Positions 6,834 to 14,809 of a DNA stretch of 32,754 nt are shown here, one piece after another (the stretch's first letter is position 1; every line of letters starts with the position of its first letter). The stretch spans positions 1 to 32,754 of the forward strand of contig CAISLN010000090.1 in the NCBI GenBank assembly GCA_903886275.1, read 5' to 3'. Below the pieces are notes generated by a model that saw nothing but the letters and a program-made list of their open reading frames with translations, was not told where the DNA came from and searched no databases. Position numbers and translations under genes: made by a program. This stretch comes from an uncultured beta proteobacterium. Lineage in GTDB: Bacteria > Pseudomonadota > Gammaproteobacteria > Burkholderiales > Burkholderiaceae_C.

Positions 6834-7952
6834 ATGCCACCGCCTCCCAACGCTTACCTGCCAGCGAATGCCAGCCCCCGGCTCGATGCCATCGCGCAGG
6901 CGCGCCGGTCCCTTCTATCGAAAGGTCCGGTGGGGCCCAGCGTGGTGTCGCCCTGGGTGGAGCGCAGCTGGCAACGCTGCCTGCAACAGGGCCTGGCGCC
7001 GGACCGCCTGGCCGAGTTCGACCTGATCAGCGCCAGCCACAGCCGCCATACCAGCGAAGGCCATGCGCATCTGGTGCAGACCGCCAAACCGCTGCTGGAG
7101 AGCCTGGGCCGCGCCATCGCCAACACCGGCTACTTCGTGATACTTACCAACCCCCATGGCGTGGTGGTCGATGTGAACGGCCCCATAGACCGCAGCGACC
7201 GCCGCGCCGACCTGATCACCCGCATTGGCACCGACCTGTCCGAGCAGCGCGTGGGCACCACGGCCATAGGCACGGCGCTGAGTGAGCAGCAGCCGGTCTG
7301 GCTGCACCGGGGGGAGCATTTTTTTTCCAACACGGCCGTCTACAGCTGCGCCGGTGCGCCCGTCTATGGCCCCACGGGCGCCTGCGTGGGCATGCTGGAC
7401 CTGACCGCCATCGACGCGGTGGAGCGCCCCGAGCTGACGCACCTGGTGACGCAGGTGGCGGGCAAGATTGGCAACGCCTTGGTGCTGGCGCAGGCGCACA
7501 GCCTGCTGTTGCGCCTGAACTGGCCGGGCAATGCGCTGGGCAGTGATGCCGACGGCATGCTCTGCCTGGACTCCGACGGCTGGGTGACAGGCGCCAACCC
7601 GGTGGCGCGCCAGATGGTGCCGGGCCTGCAGGCCAGCGCAAAAGTACATGCCACCGATCTCTTTGGCCTGCCCCTGCACCTGCTGTTTGATGCCGCACGG
7701 CGCGGCCACAACGCACTGGAAATTCCGCTCTGGACCGGCCTGCGCCTGAGCGCCTTGGCCATAGAAGCCGCGCGCGAAAACCTGCCGGCGCGCTATGAAG
7801 CAGCCACGGGCTGCGGCCTCAAAGACATGGAAACCGCCATGATCCACAAGGCCGTGGAGCAGGCGCGCGGCAACGTGGCGCAAGCCGCGCAGGCCCTGGG
7901 CATCAGCCGCGCCACGGTCTACCGCAAGCTCGGTGCCAAGACACGCGCTTAA
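6834..7952 (+). CDS. AcoR-like regulator without AAA+ domain (GAF, PAS-like, Fis HTH)
   Basis: This 372-residue protein resembles acetoin-type (AcoR) activators at both ends but lacks the AAA+ sigma-54 domain. The N-terminal helix has SWQRCLQQGLAPD (45-57), a GAF sensor domain spans about 70-215 (ILTNPHGVVVDVNG, IGTDLSEQRVGTTAIGTAL), a PAS-like segment spans about 230-315, and a Fis-type helix-turn-helix covers about 330-368 (GNVAQAAQALGISRATVYRKL). No Walker A, GAFTGA or Walker B motif exists between PAS and HTH, so it cannot act as a classical sigma-54 activator and probably works with sigma-70 or as a repressor. It is divergent from aorABC and probably controls it in response to an aldehyde, acid or redox signal. 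An in-frame GTG at 6750 would add 28 residues; ATG 6834 is preferred because the added sequence looks unlike a domain. Its 3' end overlaps the cytochrome gene by 4 bases, tail to tail. Confidence 0.85.
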   Translation: MPPPPNAYLPANASPRLDAIAQARRSLLSKGPVGPSVVSPWVERSWQRCLQQGLAPDRLAEFDLISASHSRHTSEGHAHLVQTAKPLLESLGRAIANTGYFVILTNPHGVVVDVNGPIDRSDRRADLITRIGTDLSEQRVGTTAIGTALSEQQPVWLHRGEHFFSNTAVYSCAGAPVYGPTGACVGMLDLTAIDAVERPELTHLVTQVAGKIGNALVLAQAHSLLLRLNWPGNALGSDADGMLCLDSDGWVTGANPVARQMVPGLQASAKVHATDLFGLPLHLLFDAARRGHNALEIPLWTGLRLSALAIEAARENLPARYEAATGCGLKDMETAMIHKAVEQARGNVAQAAQALGISRATVYRKLGAKTRA

Positions 7953-8482
7953 GGCTGCGGACTGCCCTTACCCTGTGTACCTTCGGCGCGCGCCGCAAGA
8001 TAGGCATACAGGTCTGCGATATGGGCACTCACGCTGGGGCTGCCCTGCCAGGCGGGCATGGTGAGTGCAGGCTCCTTGCCTTGCATCACTGCGTCTATCG
8101 AGGCCTCGCTTGGCGCGCGCTTAGCCGTCTGCGGTGGCCCAAGATTCCAGTCATAGCGCTGCAGCACCAGACCCAAAAACCGGCGCGGGCCCATTTGCTG
8201 GACCAGCGGCAACAGGTCGGGCGCAAGCGCGCTTGCGCTGGCATCGGGCCCATGGCAAGCGGCACAGCGGTCCTGAAATACGCGCCATCCGGTATAGACC
8301 GAGCCCGGCGGTTTGGATAGCCGCGCCAGTTGCTGGGCCGCCTGCCGGTTCTCGATTTCCAGCGCCACATCGCCGGCGCAGGCGCCCAGCAACAGGGCCG
8401 ACGCAACGACAGCGCCGTAGCCGCCGCTTAGCAGCCTGCGATAGAAGTGCGGTTTCGCAAAAAAAATTGAACGCTTGGACAT
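7949..8482 (-). CDS. lipoprotein c-type cytochrome
   Basis: This 177-residue mono-heme cytochrome is predicted to be anchored as a lipoprotein. The N-terminus has positive charges, a hydrophobic stretch (about 22-34) and a lipobox ending in the cysteine of LLLGAC (C35). The heme site is CAACH (73-77), and the likely distal ligand is M142 in LTMPAW. The spacing fits class I cytochromes similar to the Cytochrome_C family proteins of oxidases and dehydrogenases. AGGGGAA lies five bases before the ATG. It faces the aor regulator tail to tail and is not in an operon with a dehydrogenase, so its partner is unknown. It may transfer electrons to a terminal oxidase in the periplasm. Confidence 0.88.
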   Translation of the reverse strand: MSKRSIFFAKPHFYRRLLSGGYGAVVASALLLGACAGDVALEIENRQAAQQLARLSKPPGSVYTGWRVFQDRCAACHGPDASASALAPDLLPLVQQMGPRRFLGLVLQRYDWNLGPPQTAKRAPSEASIDAVMQGKEPALTMPAWQGSPSVSAHIADLYAYLAARAEGTQGKGSPQP

Positions 8483-8533
8483 GTTGTTCCCCTATGGCTC
8501 AGGGCCGGTTTGCCAGATGCATCCGGTTCGCCC

Positions 8534-8553
8534 GACAAGCGTAGCGGCTTGTC
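8534..8553. terminator. hairpin downstream of the hemerythrin gene
   Basis: GACAAGC-GTAGCG-GCTTGTC is a perfect 7-base stem with a 6-base loop in the gap between the hemerythrin stop (8612) and the cytochrome start (8482). It has no T-run, so it may be a weak terminator, an RNA end stabiliser or a binding site ahead of the cytochrome gene. Confidence 0.3.
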
Positions 8554-8611
8554 CCCTATTGCGCAAAAGTTCGGCGCGACGGGCGTCCTGTGCAAAGGGT
8601 AGCCGGCCGAC

Positions 8612-9004
8612 TCAGCAGCCTTGGATATAGGCCACCAATTTTTTGTCTTCAGTCGTGGTGTGCAGGGCAAACCACTTGAACAGAAACTCAAACACCTCAC
8701 CCGGTGTGATCTGCTGCTTGGTGAGTTTATAAAGTTTACTCCCCACTTGTGCCAGCAATTGCCGGTGCAACTTGGCATGCTGCTCGTAGTCTGGATAGTG
8801 GCAGTCGACCATCACATTTTCTTCACTTAAAAAATGAAAGTCGCCGTATTTGCAAATTTCCTTGAGCGTGCGGGCTAGCTTATCCAAAGGCTCGTTATTG
8901 TTTACAAAATTTCCGAAGTCAGCAATCAGGTCCAGAAAAATACGGTGCTCGGCATCGATTCTTTCATGACCGAGTTCGTAACGGGAATCCCACGTGAGTG
9001 CCAT
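8612..9004 (-). CDS. bacteriohemerythrin
   Basis: This single-domain 130-residue hemerythrin has all ligands of the di-iron oxygen site in order: H20 (in GHERIDAEH), H57 and E61 (FHFLSEE), H76 and H80 (HAKLH), H115 and D120 (ALHTTTED). Start ATG 9004 is chosen over an in-frame codon ten residues upstream because AGGAG sits seven bases before it. Such proteins bind O2 reversibly and are thought to deliver or sense oxygen. It is encoded just downstream of the large GGDEF-EAL gene on the same strand with a 114-base gap, and may be linked to it as a local oxygen buffer or sensor. The link is inference. Confidence 0.92.
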   Translation of the reverse strand: MALTWDSRYELGHERIDAEHRIFLDLIADFGNFVNNNEPLDKLARTLKEICKYGDFHFLSEENVMVDCHYPDYEQHAKLHRQLLAQVGSKLYKLTKQQITPGEVFEFLFKWFALHTTTEDKKLVAYIQGC

Positions 9005-9118
9005 TGAATTTCTCCTGCAAACGGGTGAGGACATTGTCCCCCCGTTTGGATAGCCTCGCGGCTCGCAGCGGACTTTTATCGGTCTGATAGCGCCCCCTAT
9101 TGAATAGCGGGTGCACCC

Positions 9119-12100
9119 TCAGCGTTGCATGACAAACGCCTCCAGCGCAGCCAGTGGCAGCGGCCTGCTGAAAAAATAGCCCTGGTAGGCATGGCAACCA
9201 TGGTGCGCCAGCAAGTCAGCCTGCGCCTGCTGCTCCACCCCTTCGGCAATGACCGAAAGCCCCATGCTCTCACCCAGCGCCACCACCATCCTGGCAATGG
9301 CCACGTCATTGGGATCGGTGACGATGTTGCGCACAAAAGCCTGGTCGATTTTGAGCTGATCCAGGGGCAGGCGTTTGAGGGAGGCCAGTGACGAATAGCC
9401 CGTGCCAAAGTCATCCAGCGAGAAGCCAACCCCCTGCGCCTTGATCTCATCCATCTTGGTGATGATGCCCTCCACATCATCCACCAACATGCTCTCGGTG
9501 AGTTCCAGTTTGAGTCGCTTCGGATTGGCTTGGGTGCGTTTCAGGGTGCTCAGCACGCTCTCCACAAAATTGCGTTGTTTGAATTGATGGGCACTCACAT
9601 TGACCGACATGGTGAGGTGTTCCATCGCAGCCTGCTTTGCCCATGCCGCCAATTGCAGGCAGGCGGTCTCCAGCACCCATTGGCCCAGGGGCAGAATCAG
9701 GCCCGTTTCCTCGGCCAGTGGAATAAATTCTGCCGGTGACACCATGCCGCGTTGCGGGTGCTGCCAGCGCACCAACGCCTCCACCCCGGTGATGCTGCCA
9801 TTGCCCAGCACCTGCGGTTGGTAATAGAGCAAGAACTGTTGCTCATGCAAGGCCCTGTGCAAGTCGGCCTCCAGCGCAGCACGGGCCGACACCTCGGCCT
9901 GCATACGGGCTTCAAAAAATCGCAGCGTGTTGCGCCCCGCCGCCTTGGCCTGGAACATGGCGAGTTCGGCGCGTTTGAGCGGCTGCTCGCTGCTCTCGAG
10001 GACGGCGCCGCCAAACAAGCTGGTGCCGATGCTGGGGGTGGCGTGGTGTGCACCATCGGCGAGTGTGAAGTCGGGGACAAAGGCATCGAGAATCCGCTCT
10101 CCCACGGCTTCAACTTGGACGGCCGCTTCGATGATGTCTTCGCTCAAGTCTTCCAGCATCAGCACAAATTCGTCACTGCCCAGGCGCGCCAGCGTGTCGC
10201 CATCGCGGATACAGAGCTTCAGGCGCTGCGCCACCTGCGCCAGCAGCAGGTCGCCTTGCTTGTGACCCAAGGTGTCGTTGAGGGTCTTGAAGTTGTCCAG
10301 ATCCACAAACAACAGGGCATTCTTGCGTGCATGGCGGGTACTGGCTTGCAACGCCTGCTCCAACCGGTCCAGCAGCAGGCGGCGGTTGGGCAAGTGCGTC
10401 AGTGGGTCATAAAAGGCCAAGGTGTCAATTTGCAGCTGGGCACGGTGGTGCTGGCTGATGTCGCTGAAGATGGCAACGTAGTGACTGGTCTGGCCAGCGC
10501 CGTCTTTGACCGCGCTGATGTTCATCCACTCGGGGTACACCTCGCCACTCTTGCGGCGGTTCCAAATTTCACCGCCCCAGGCGCCCTCGCTTTTGAGCGC
10601 TTGCATCATGGCGGCATAAAACGCGCTGTCGTGGCGACCCGAACGAAGCAGGCGCGGGTTCTGCCCCACCGCGTCTTTGGCGCTGTAGCCCGTAATCTGG
10701 GCAAAGGCATTGTTCACCCGCAAAATCACGCTCTGCGCGTTGGTAATAAACATGCCTTGCTGCGATTCAAAGGCCGTGGCGGCAATGCGCAATGCGGCTT
10801 CGGCGAGGCATTTTTCTGTCACATCGCTGAACACCAGCACCACCCCCGAGATGGCGCCTGCGGCGTTGCGTATGGGGGCCGCATTCTCAGTAATCTGGTA
10901 TTCCTTCCCGTCCTTGGCCAACAACGCCTTGTGCGTGGCCAGTCCCAGCACAGGGCTTTGTGCCATGACCCTTTGCACCGGGTCGGGCAGCGGTATGTGC
11001 GTCGTGGCGTTGACGACGCGAAACACCTCGGCCAAGGGCTGACCTAGCGCCTGGCTCAGTGTCCATCCGGTCAAGCGCTCGGCCACAGGGTTCATGTGCG
11101 TAACGCGGCCAGCCACATCGCTGGCAATCACCGCATCGCCAATCGAATTCAGGGTGGTAGCCAGATGTTGCTGACTCTGCAGCAGCGCCACCTCACGTTG
11201 CGTCCACAGGGACAGGATGCGGTTAAAGCCCGTGATCAGGCGACCTATCTCGTCGGCGCGGGTGCTAGGCAGTGGCTGTGAAATCTGGTTTGAATCGGCC
11301 AGTGCTGCCATCGCGTCCGCAGTGGCCGCCAGCGGGGCAAGTTGGCGCCTCAAGGTCCACTGGGTCAACGCCCCAGCCAGCAGGGTCAGCAACAGTGTGG
11401 CGAGCAGCATGCGTTTTTCCATGGCATAAAACGGCGCAAAGGCCTCTGCCGTCGGAATTTCTGCCGCTAAGAACCAGCCCGCTGCCGGGATGTTCTTGGC
11501 GGCGTAGAGCTCTTCGATGCCACGTGAACTCACGGCAATGCCATAGCCATCATGCCCTTGCATGAACCGGTCAAACAGAGGGTTGATACCCGTGTCAGGT
11601 GTCGCTTGCATGATTCGGCTGCGGTCTGTGGCCGTGACGAAGCGCTTGTGGTGTGGCGCAACCAGCAAATAGCCCCCGGTTTTTCCGTAAAGGCCCTGCG
11701 TAATCTTGTCCATAAAATTGGGCTTAGCCAGGTCGATCACCCCAGACAAGACGCCAATCACATGGCCTTGCACATCCCGAATCGGGACGGCTATTGCCAC
11801 GATGGGCGCCAAGCGCGCCTTGCCAATTGTCGGACTGCTGATGATGGCCTTGCCGTCTTTGAGGACTGCGGCGATGAAATCGACGCCCAGGTAATTGACA
11901 CCCAAACGTTGCGCCGGGACGGGCACATCGGCGATGGCAATGCCATCGAGACCGGCCACCCAAGCACCGCCGTTAAACATCAAGCGCAGAGCCATGCGCT
12001 GCTCTAAATAGGCCTGCAGCGCGGCGGGCTTGGCAAGCAGCTGCGCATCAATTTGGCTGGCGACTTGGCCCAACCACTCCTGGCGATCCTTGAGCTCTAT

Positions 12101-12286
12101 ATTGAGCTGTGTGGCGAGAACCGTAACGGCCTGCAATTGCTGCTCGCCCAATACGCGCTGCATATCGGCTTGCAGCATGCGGCTCACGTAAATGGATAAC
12201 GTCCACAGGCTGAGGACAAAAATACCCAAGGAGACCAGCGTCACGCGGGTCTTCAGCGAGCGGCGCAGCAAAAAGCGCAAGCTCAT
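9119..12286 (-). CDS. membrane sensor with dCACHE, HAMP, two PAS, GGDEF and EAL domains
   Basis: This 1055-residue c-di-GMP enzyme has a transmembrane helix at about 15-36, a periplasmic dCACHE sensor at about 40-285, a second transmembrane helix at about 292-312, HAMP at about 312-365, PAS domains at about 370-490 and 500-615, GGDEF at about 622-790 and EAL at about 805-1055. The GGDEF signature is GSDEF (703-707), with the second glycine replaced, while the inhibitory RxxD site (RDGD, 694-697) is kept. The EAL part is complete: EALVRW (836-841), ELTES (928-932), DDFGTGYSS (958-966), KID (979-981), AEGVEQ (1014-1019) and QGYFFSRPLP (1035-1044). Phosphodiesterase activity is therefore likely and cyclase activity doubtful. 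An extracellular small molecule such as an amino or carboxylic acid is the usual dCACHE ligand. It lies between motA and the hemerythrin gene, which fits control of swimming. Confidence 0.92.
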   Translation of the reverse strand: MSLRFLLRRSLKTRVTLVSLGIFVLSLWTLSIYVSRMLQADMQRVLGEQQLQAVTVLATQLNIELKDRQEWLGQVASQIDAQLLAKPAALQAYLEQRMALRLMFNGGAWVAGLDGIAIADVPVPAQRLGVNYLGVDFIAAVLKDGKAIISSPTIGKARLAPIVAIAVPIRDVQGHVIGVLSGVIDLAKPNFMDKITQGLYGKTGGYLLVAPHHKRFVTATDRSRIMQATPDTGINPLFDRFMQGHDGYGIAVSSRGIEELYAAKNIPAAGWFLAAEIPTAEAFAPFYAMEKRMLLATLLLTLLAGALTQWTLRRQLAPLAATADAMAALADSNQISQPLPSTRADEIGRLITGFNRILSLWTQREVALLQSQQHLATTLNSIGDAVIASDVAGRVTHMNPVAERLTGWTLSQALGQPLAEVFRVVNATTHIPLPDPVQRVMAQSPVLGLATHKALLAKDGKEYQITENAAPIRNAAGAISGVVLVFSDVTEKCLAEAALRIAATAFESQQGMFITNAQSVILRVNNAFAQITGYSAKDAVGQNPRLLRSGRHDSAFYAAMMQALKSEGAWGGEIWNRRKSGEVYPEWMNISAVKDGAGQTSHYVAIFSDISQHHRAQLQIDTLAFYDPLTHLPNRRLLLDRLEQALQASTRHARKNALLFVDLDNFKTLNDTLGHKQGDLLLAQVAQRLKLCIRDGDTLARLGSDEFVLMLEDLSEDIIEAAVQVEAVGERILDAFVPDFTLADGAHHATPSIGTSLFGGAVLESSEQPLKRAELAMFQAKAAGRNTLRFFEARMQAEVSARAALEADLHRALHEQQFLLYYQPQVLGNGSITGVEALVRWQHPQRGMVSPAEFIPLAEETGLILPLGQWVLETACLQLAAWAKQAAMEHLTMSVNVSAHQFKQRNFVESVLSTLKRTQANPKRLKLELTESMLVDDVEGIITKMDEIKAQGVGFSLDDFGTGYSSLASLKRLPLDQLKIDQAFVRNIVTDPNDVAIARMVVALGESMGLSVIAEGVEQQAQADLLAHHGCHAYQGYFFSRPLPLAALEAFVMQR

Positions 12287-12487
12287 GTCGATTGCCTTGG
12301 CTTGGCTTGGCTGTCGCAGTGGAATCTGTCAGCCTGGTGGTGCTCGGTCATCGCTCTATCCGTAGGGTGGGTGCAGCGGGTATTGTCGGTGCGAATCGAT
12401 ACAGATAGTTTACAGTTGGATCAAGGCATCGTCTCGCAACCCCAGCGCAACCAAGATACCTTCAGATGTAGGCTGGCGCTTTCGATA

Positions 12488-12505
12488 GCACAGCGCAATC
12501 TGTGC
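12488..12505 (-). terminator. hairpin just past the motA stop
   Basis: GCACAG-CGCAAT-CTGTGC forms a 6-base stem and 6-base loop starting six bases downstream of the motA stop. It has no T-run, so it is only a weak terminator candidate. The gap 12287-12510 otherwise holds a threefold CTTGG tandem repeat (12296-12310) directly ahead of the sensor gene and nothing else I can name. Confidence 0.25.
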
Positions 12506-12510
12506 AGCGA

Positions 12511-13368
12511 TTATTTTCTTTTGACATGCTCTTCCAACTCGTTGAACGTGGGGCGCTCCGTTGAAAATAGGATTTGCCGTCCAAACTCAATAGCGGTGGT
12601 CGGGTTGTAGCCCTGCATGCTGGCCAAAAGTATGGTTTTGATGCACTGAAGCTCTTTGCCCGATTCTTCAACCTTTTGCTCCAGCAGCCCGGCCAGCGGT
12701 TCCGCGAAAGCATAGGACAACAAAATTCCCAGAAATGTTCCCACCAGCGCGGAGCCAATCATGCCGCCCAAAATCGCTGGCGGTTGCCCCACCGAGCCCA
12801 TGGTGTTCACCACGCCGAGCACGGCCGCAACAATGCCAAAGGCAGGCAGACCGCCTGCCACGCGCTGAAGGGCGGCCACCGCCGCATGCGCCTCCTGGTG
12901 GTGTGTGTCGATTGCGCCATCCATGATGGACTCGATTTCATGCGCGTTGAGGTTGCCCGACACCATCATGCGCAGGTAGTCGGTAATGAAATCGAGCACA
13001 TGGTGATCAGACCCCACGACCGGGTACTTTTTGAAGACGAGAGACTCGTGGGGATTTTCGACGTCGTTTTCGATCGCCATCAGCCCCTCCTTGCGTGCCT
13101 TTTGCAAGATGTCATACATCAGCGCCATGAGGTCCATATAGCGGGCTTTGTTGTACTTGCTTGCCTTGAAGCAGGAGCCAAGCCCGTGCAGGGTCGCATG
13201 GATCACCTTTTTTTGGTTGTTGGCCACAAAGGCGCCCATGGTGGCACCACCGATGGTGATGAGTTCGAAGGGCAGCGCCTTTAGCACCACCCCGATATTG
13301 CCTCCGTGGAAAATAAACACACCAAAAACGCAGACGATGCACATAAACCAGCCAACAAGTACAAACAT
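12511..13368 (-). CDS. motA: flagellar motor stator protein MotA
   Basis: This 285-residue MotA has four membrane segments (about 2-20, 32-50, 173-193 and 200-222) and the large cytoplasmic loop. Motor-critical residues have clear equivalents: R92 and E100 in the ARKEGLMAIE segment that contacts FliG, P175 in GGLPAFGIV and P224 in FAEPLAG. The C-terminal MQGYNPTTAIEFGRQ is typical. MotA forms the proton channel with MotB, but no motB lies next to it, either upstream or downstream; the next gene on the strand is a c-di-GMP enzyme. Length and motifs look intact, so MotB is probably encoded elsewhere. The protein is closer to flagellar MotA than to ExbB/TolQ because of its length and loop. Confidence 0.93.
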   Translation of the reverse strand: MFVLVGWFMCIVCVFGVFIFHGGNIGVVLKALPFELITIGGATMGAFVANNQKKVIHATLHGLGSCFKASKYNKARYMDLMALMYDILQKARKEGLMAIENDVENPHESLVFKKYPVVGSDHHVLDFITDYLRMMVSGNLNAHEIESIMDGAIDTHHQEAHAAVAALQRVAGGLPAFGIVAAVLGVVNTMGSVGQPPAILGGMIGSALVGTFLGILLSYAFAEPLAGLLEQKVEESGKELQCIKTILLASMQGYNPTTAIEFGRQILFSTERPTFNELEEHVKRK

Positions 13369-13634
13369 AGGCGAACTCTATAAATGAATAGGAGCGACTT
13401 GCCCGCGAAACAAAAGTGTTCAGTGCACGCAAAGAACCTTCACCCCTGCGCCATAGAGCCTAGCTGCCCTACAAGGGTTCGCGCCGCGCCAAGTCACCCC
13501 ATGCTGCCATTGACTGGCGCAAAAGGCCAGACATGGGGGCAAAGGCACTGCACTCACTCCCCAGGTTGACCGCGAAGGCCCGGCGCAGACCATGGCGCTG
13601 CAAGGCAGGTCCGCGCGATGGGTTGGGACCCCTA

Positions 13635-14030
13635 TCAGACGTTGCGCATCCAGTCGGCGGTCTGGAAAAAAGATACCTTGAGGCGCGCGCGCAGTTCTGC
13701 AGGCACCGCCACCTCGCCCATGGCCTGGTCCATGCAGGCCAACCACTGGTCGCGCTCCAGAATGCCGATCTTGAAGGGCATGTGGCGCGCCCGCAGACGC
13801 GGGTGGCCAAAGCGCTCCACATAATGCTGCGGCCCGCCCATCCAGCCACACAAAAACCAGTTCAGCTTCTCGCGCGCTTCAGACAACTCAGACCCATGGG
13901 CTGCGCGCAGCTCGGCATACACAGGCTCCAAATCCATCAGGTCGTAAAAGCGCTCCACCAAGGCGTGGATGGCGCTCTCGCCACCGATCAAATCAAAGGC
14001 ACTGGTGCCCGGCGCAACTTCTTCAGTCAT
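13635..14030 (-). CDS. group II truncated hemoglobin
   Basis: This 131-residue 2-over-2 globin of the trHbO type has the proximal heme ligand H83 in RLRARH, the group II marker Trp at G8 (W96, exactly 13 residues later in DQWLACM) and Tyr at B10 (Y29 in ERFYDLM). The GGPQHY-ERFGHP segment is typical. Such globins bind O2 with high affinity and can handle NO or peroxide. The gene follows the UPF0149/SEC-C gene by 36 bases on the same strand, so the two are probably co-transcribed. The 266-base gap downstream (13369-13634) shows no further gene. Confidence 0.92.
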   Translation of the reverse strand: MTEEVAPGTSAFDLIGGESAIHALVERFYDLMDLEPVYAELRAAHGSELSEAREKLNWFLCGWMGGPQHYVERFGHPRLRARHMPFKIGILERDQWLACMDQAMGEVAVPAELRARLKVSFFQTADWMRNV

Positions 14031-14066
14031 GCAGGCTCACTGGCTGGCAAACCTTGTCTGCGGCAC

Positions 14067-14768
14067 TCATGCGTTACCGTGGCAATGTTTGAATTTCTTT
14101 CCGCTGCCGCAGGGGCAGGGTTCGTTGCGCCCTACCTTGGGCGTGCTGCGCACCGGTCTTACCACCTGCAGCGTGCCATTGGCATGCTGCGCCACGCGCT
14201 GTTCGAGCCAGAAGGCGTGGATGGTGCGCACCGTGGCAGCCAGTCCGTTGGCGCTGGCCTGGTGCGCATCCAAGTCGTCATGCACTGACATGGGCGGCGC
14301 GTCTTCGGTGCCATACAACAGGATGGTGGCGAACCACATCGGCTGTGCCATCAGCAGGGGCGACCAGCCCGACACATCCATTGCGATGCCGGCGTAGTAG
14401 CCCTCACACCATTCGTCAATGACCGTGATGCTGCGGCCCTCTGCTTGGCGCTCGTAGAGGCGGGGCTGGTACAGCTCGGGCGTCTCCATCAGCGTATGGT
14501 TCAGGTGCTGGTAATGCTGCACCAGCAAACGGGTGATCAGCGTTGCCTGTTCTTGTGAGGTAAACCCCGGCTCGTCGGTGCCATTTTTGGTGTCAGAGAC
14601 CCAGCGCAACCATTCGCTGGGCATGTGCAGATTGGGGGCGGATACGACCGCCGTGAGATAGCCGTCGAGCATGGCGCAGTCCATGCTGTTCTCGGGCGCG
14701 GCGTCGCTCGACAAAAAATCGTCGAGCTGTGCCCATTGGGCGTCGGTGAGGGGGGCAGTAGAAATCAT
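14067..14768 (-). CDS. UPF0149 (YgfB/YecA-like) protein with C-terminal SEC-C zinc motif
   Basis: This 233-residue protein has an N-terminal UPF0149 domain ([10 protein letters not shown] with [13 protein letters not shown] near 29-41 and WCEGYYAGI near 121-129). It ends in a SEC-C motif, [19 protein letters not shown], which binds zinc through CxC and C-H or C-C. SEC-C motifs are found in SecA and in proteins that contact the ribosome or SecB, and YecA-type relatives bind near the ribosome. The exact function is unknown. It lies 41 bases after the FtsX-like gene and ahead of the truncated hemoglobin gene, so the three may be one transcript. Confidence 0.88.
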   Translation of the reverse strand: MISTAPLTDAQWAQLDDFLSSDAAPENSMDCAMLDGYLTAVVSAPNLHMPSEWLRWVSDTKNGTDEPGFTSQEQATLITRLLVQHYQHLNHTLMETPELYQPRLYERQAEGRSITVIDEWCEGYYAGIAMDVSGWSPLLMAQPMWFATILLYGTEDAPPMSVHDDLDAHQASANGLAATVRTIHAFWLEQRVAQHANGTLQVVRPVRSTPKVGRNEPCPCGSGKKFKHCHGNA

Positions 14769-14809
14769 GGGCTATTTTCACATGCCAGGCGCAAGCCAGA
14801 CCGAGAGCC

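Noticed and set aside
9752..11047. A 431-codon open frame on the plus strand
   Set aside because: It is antisense to the GGDEF-EAL gene, with no recognisable motif.
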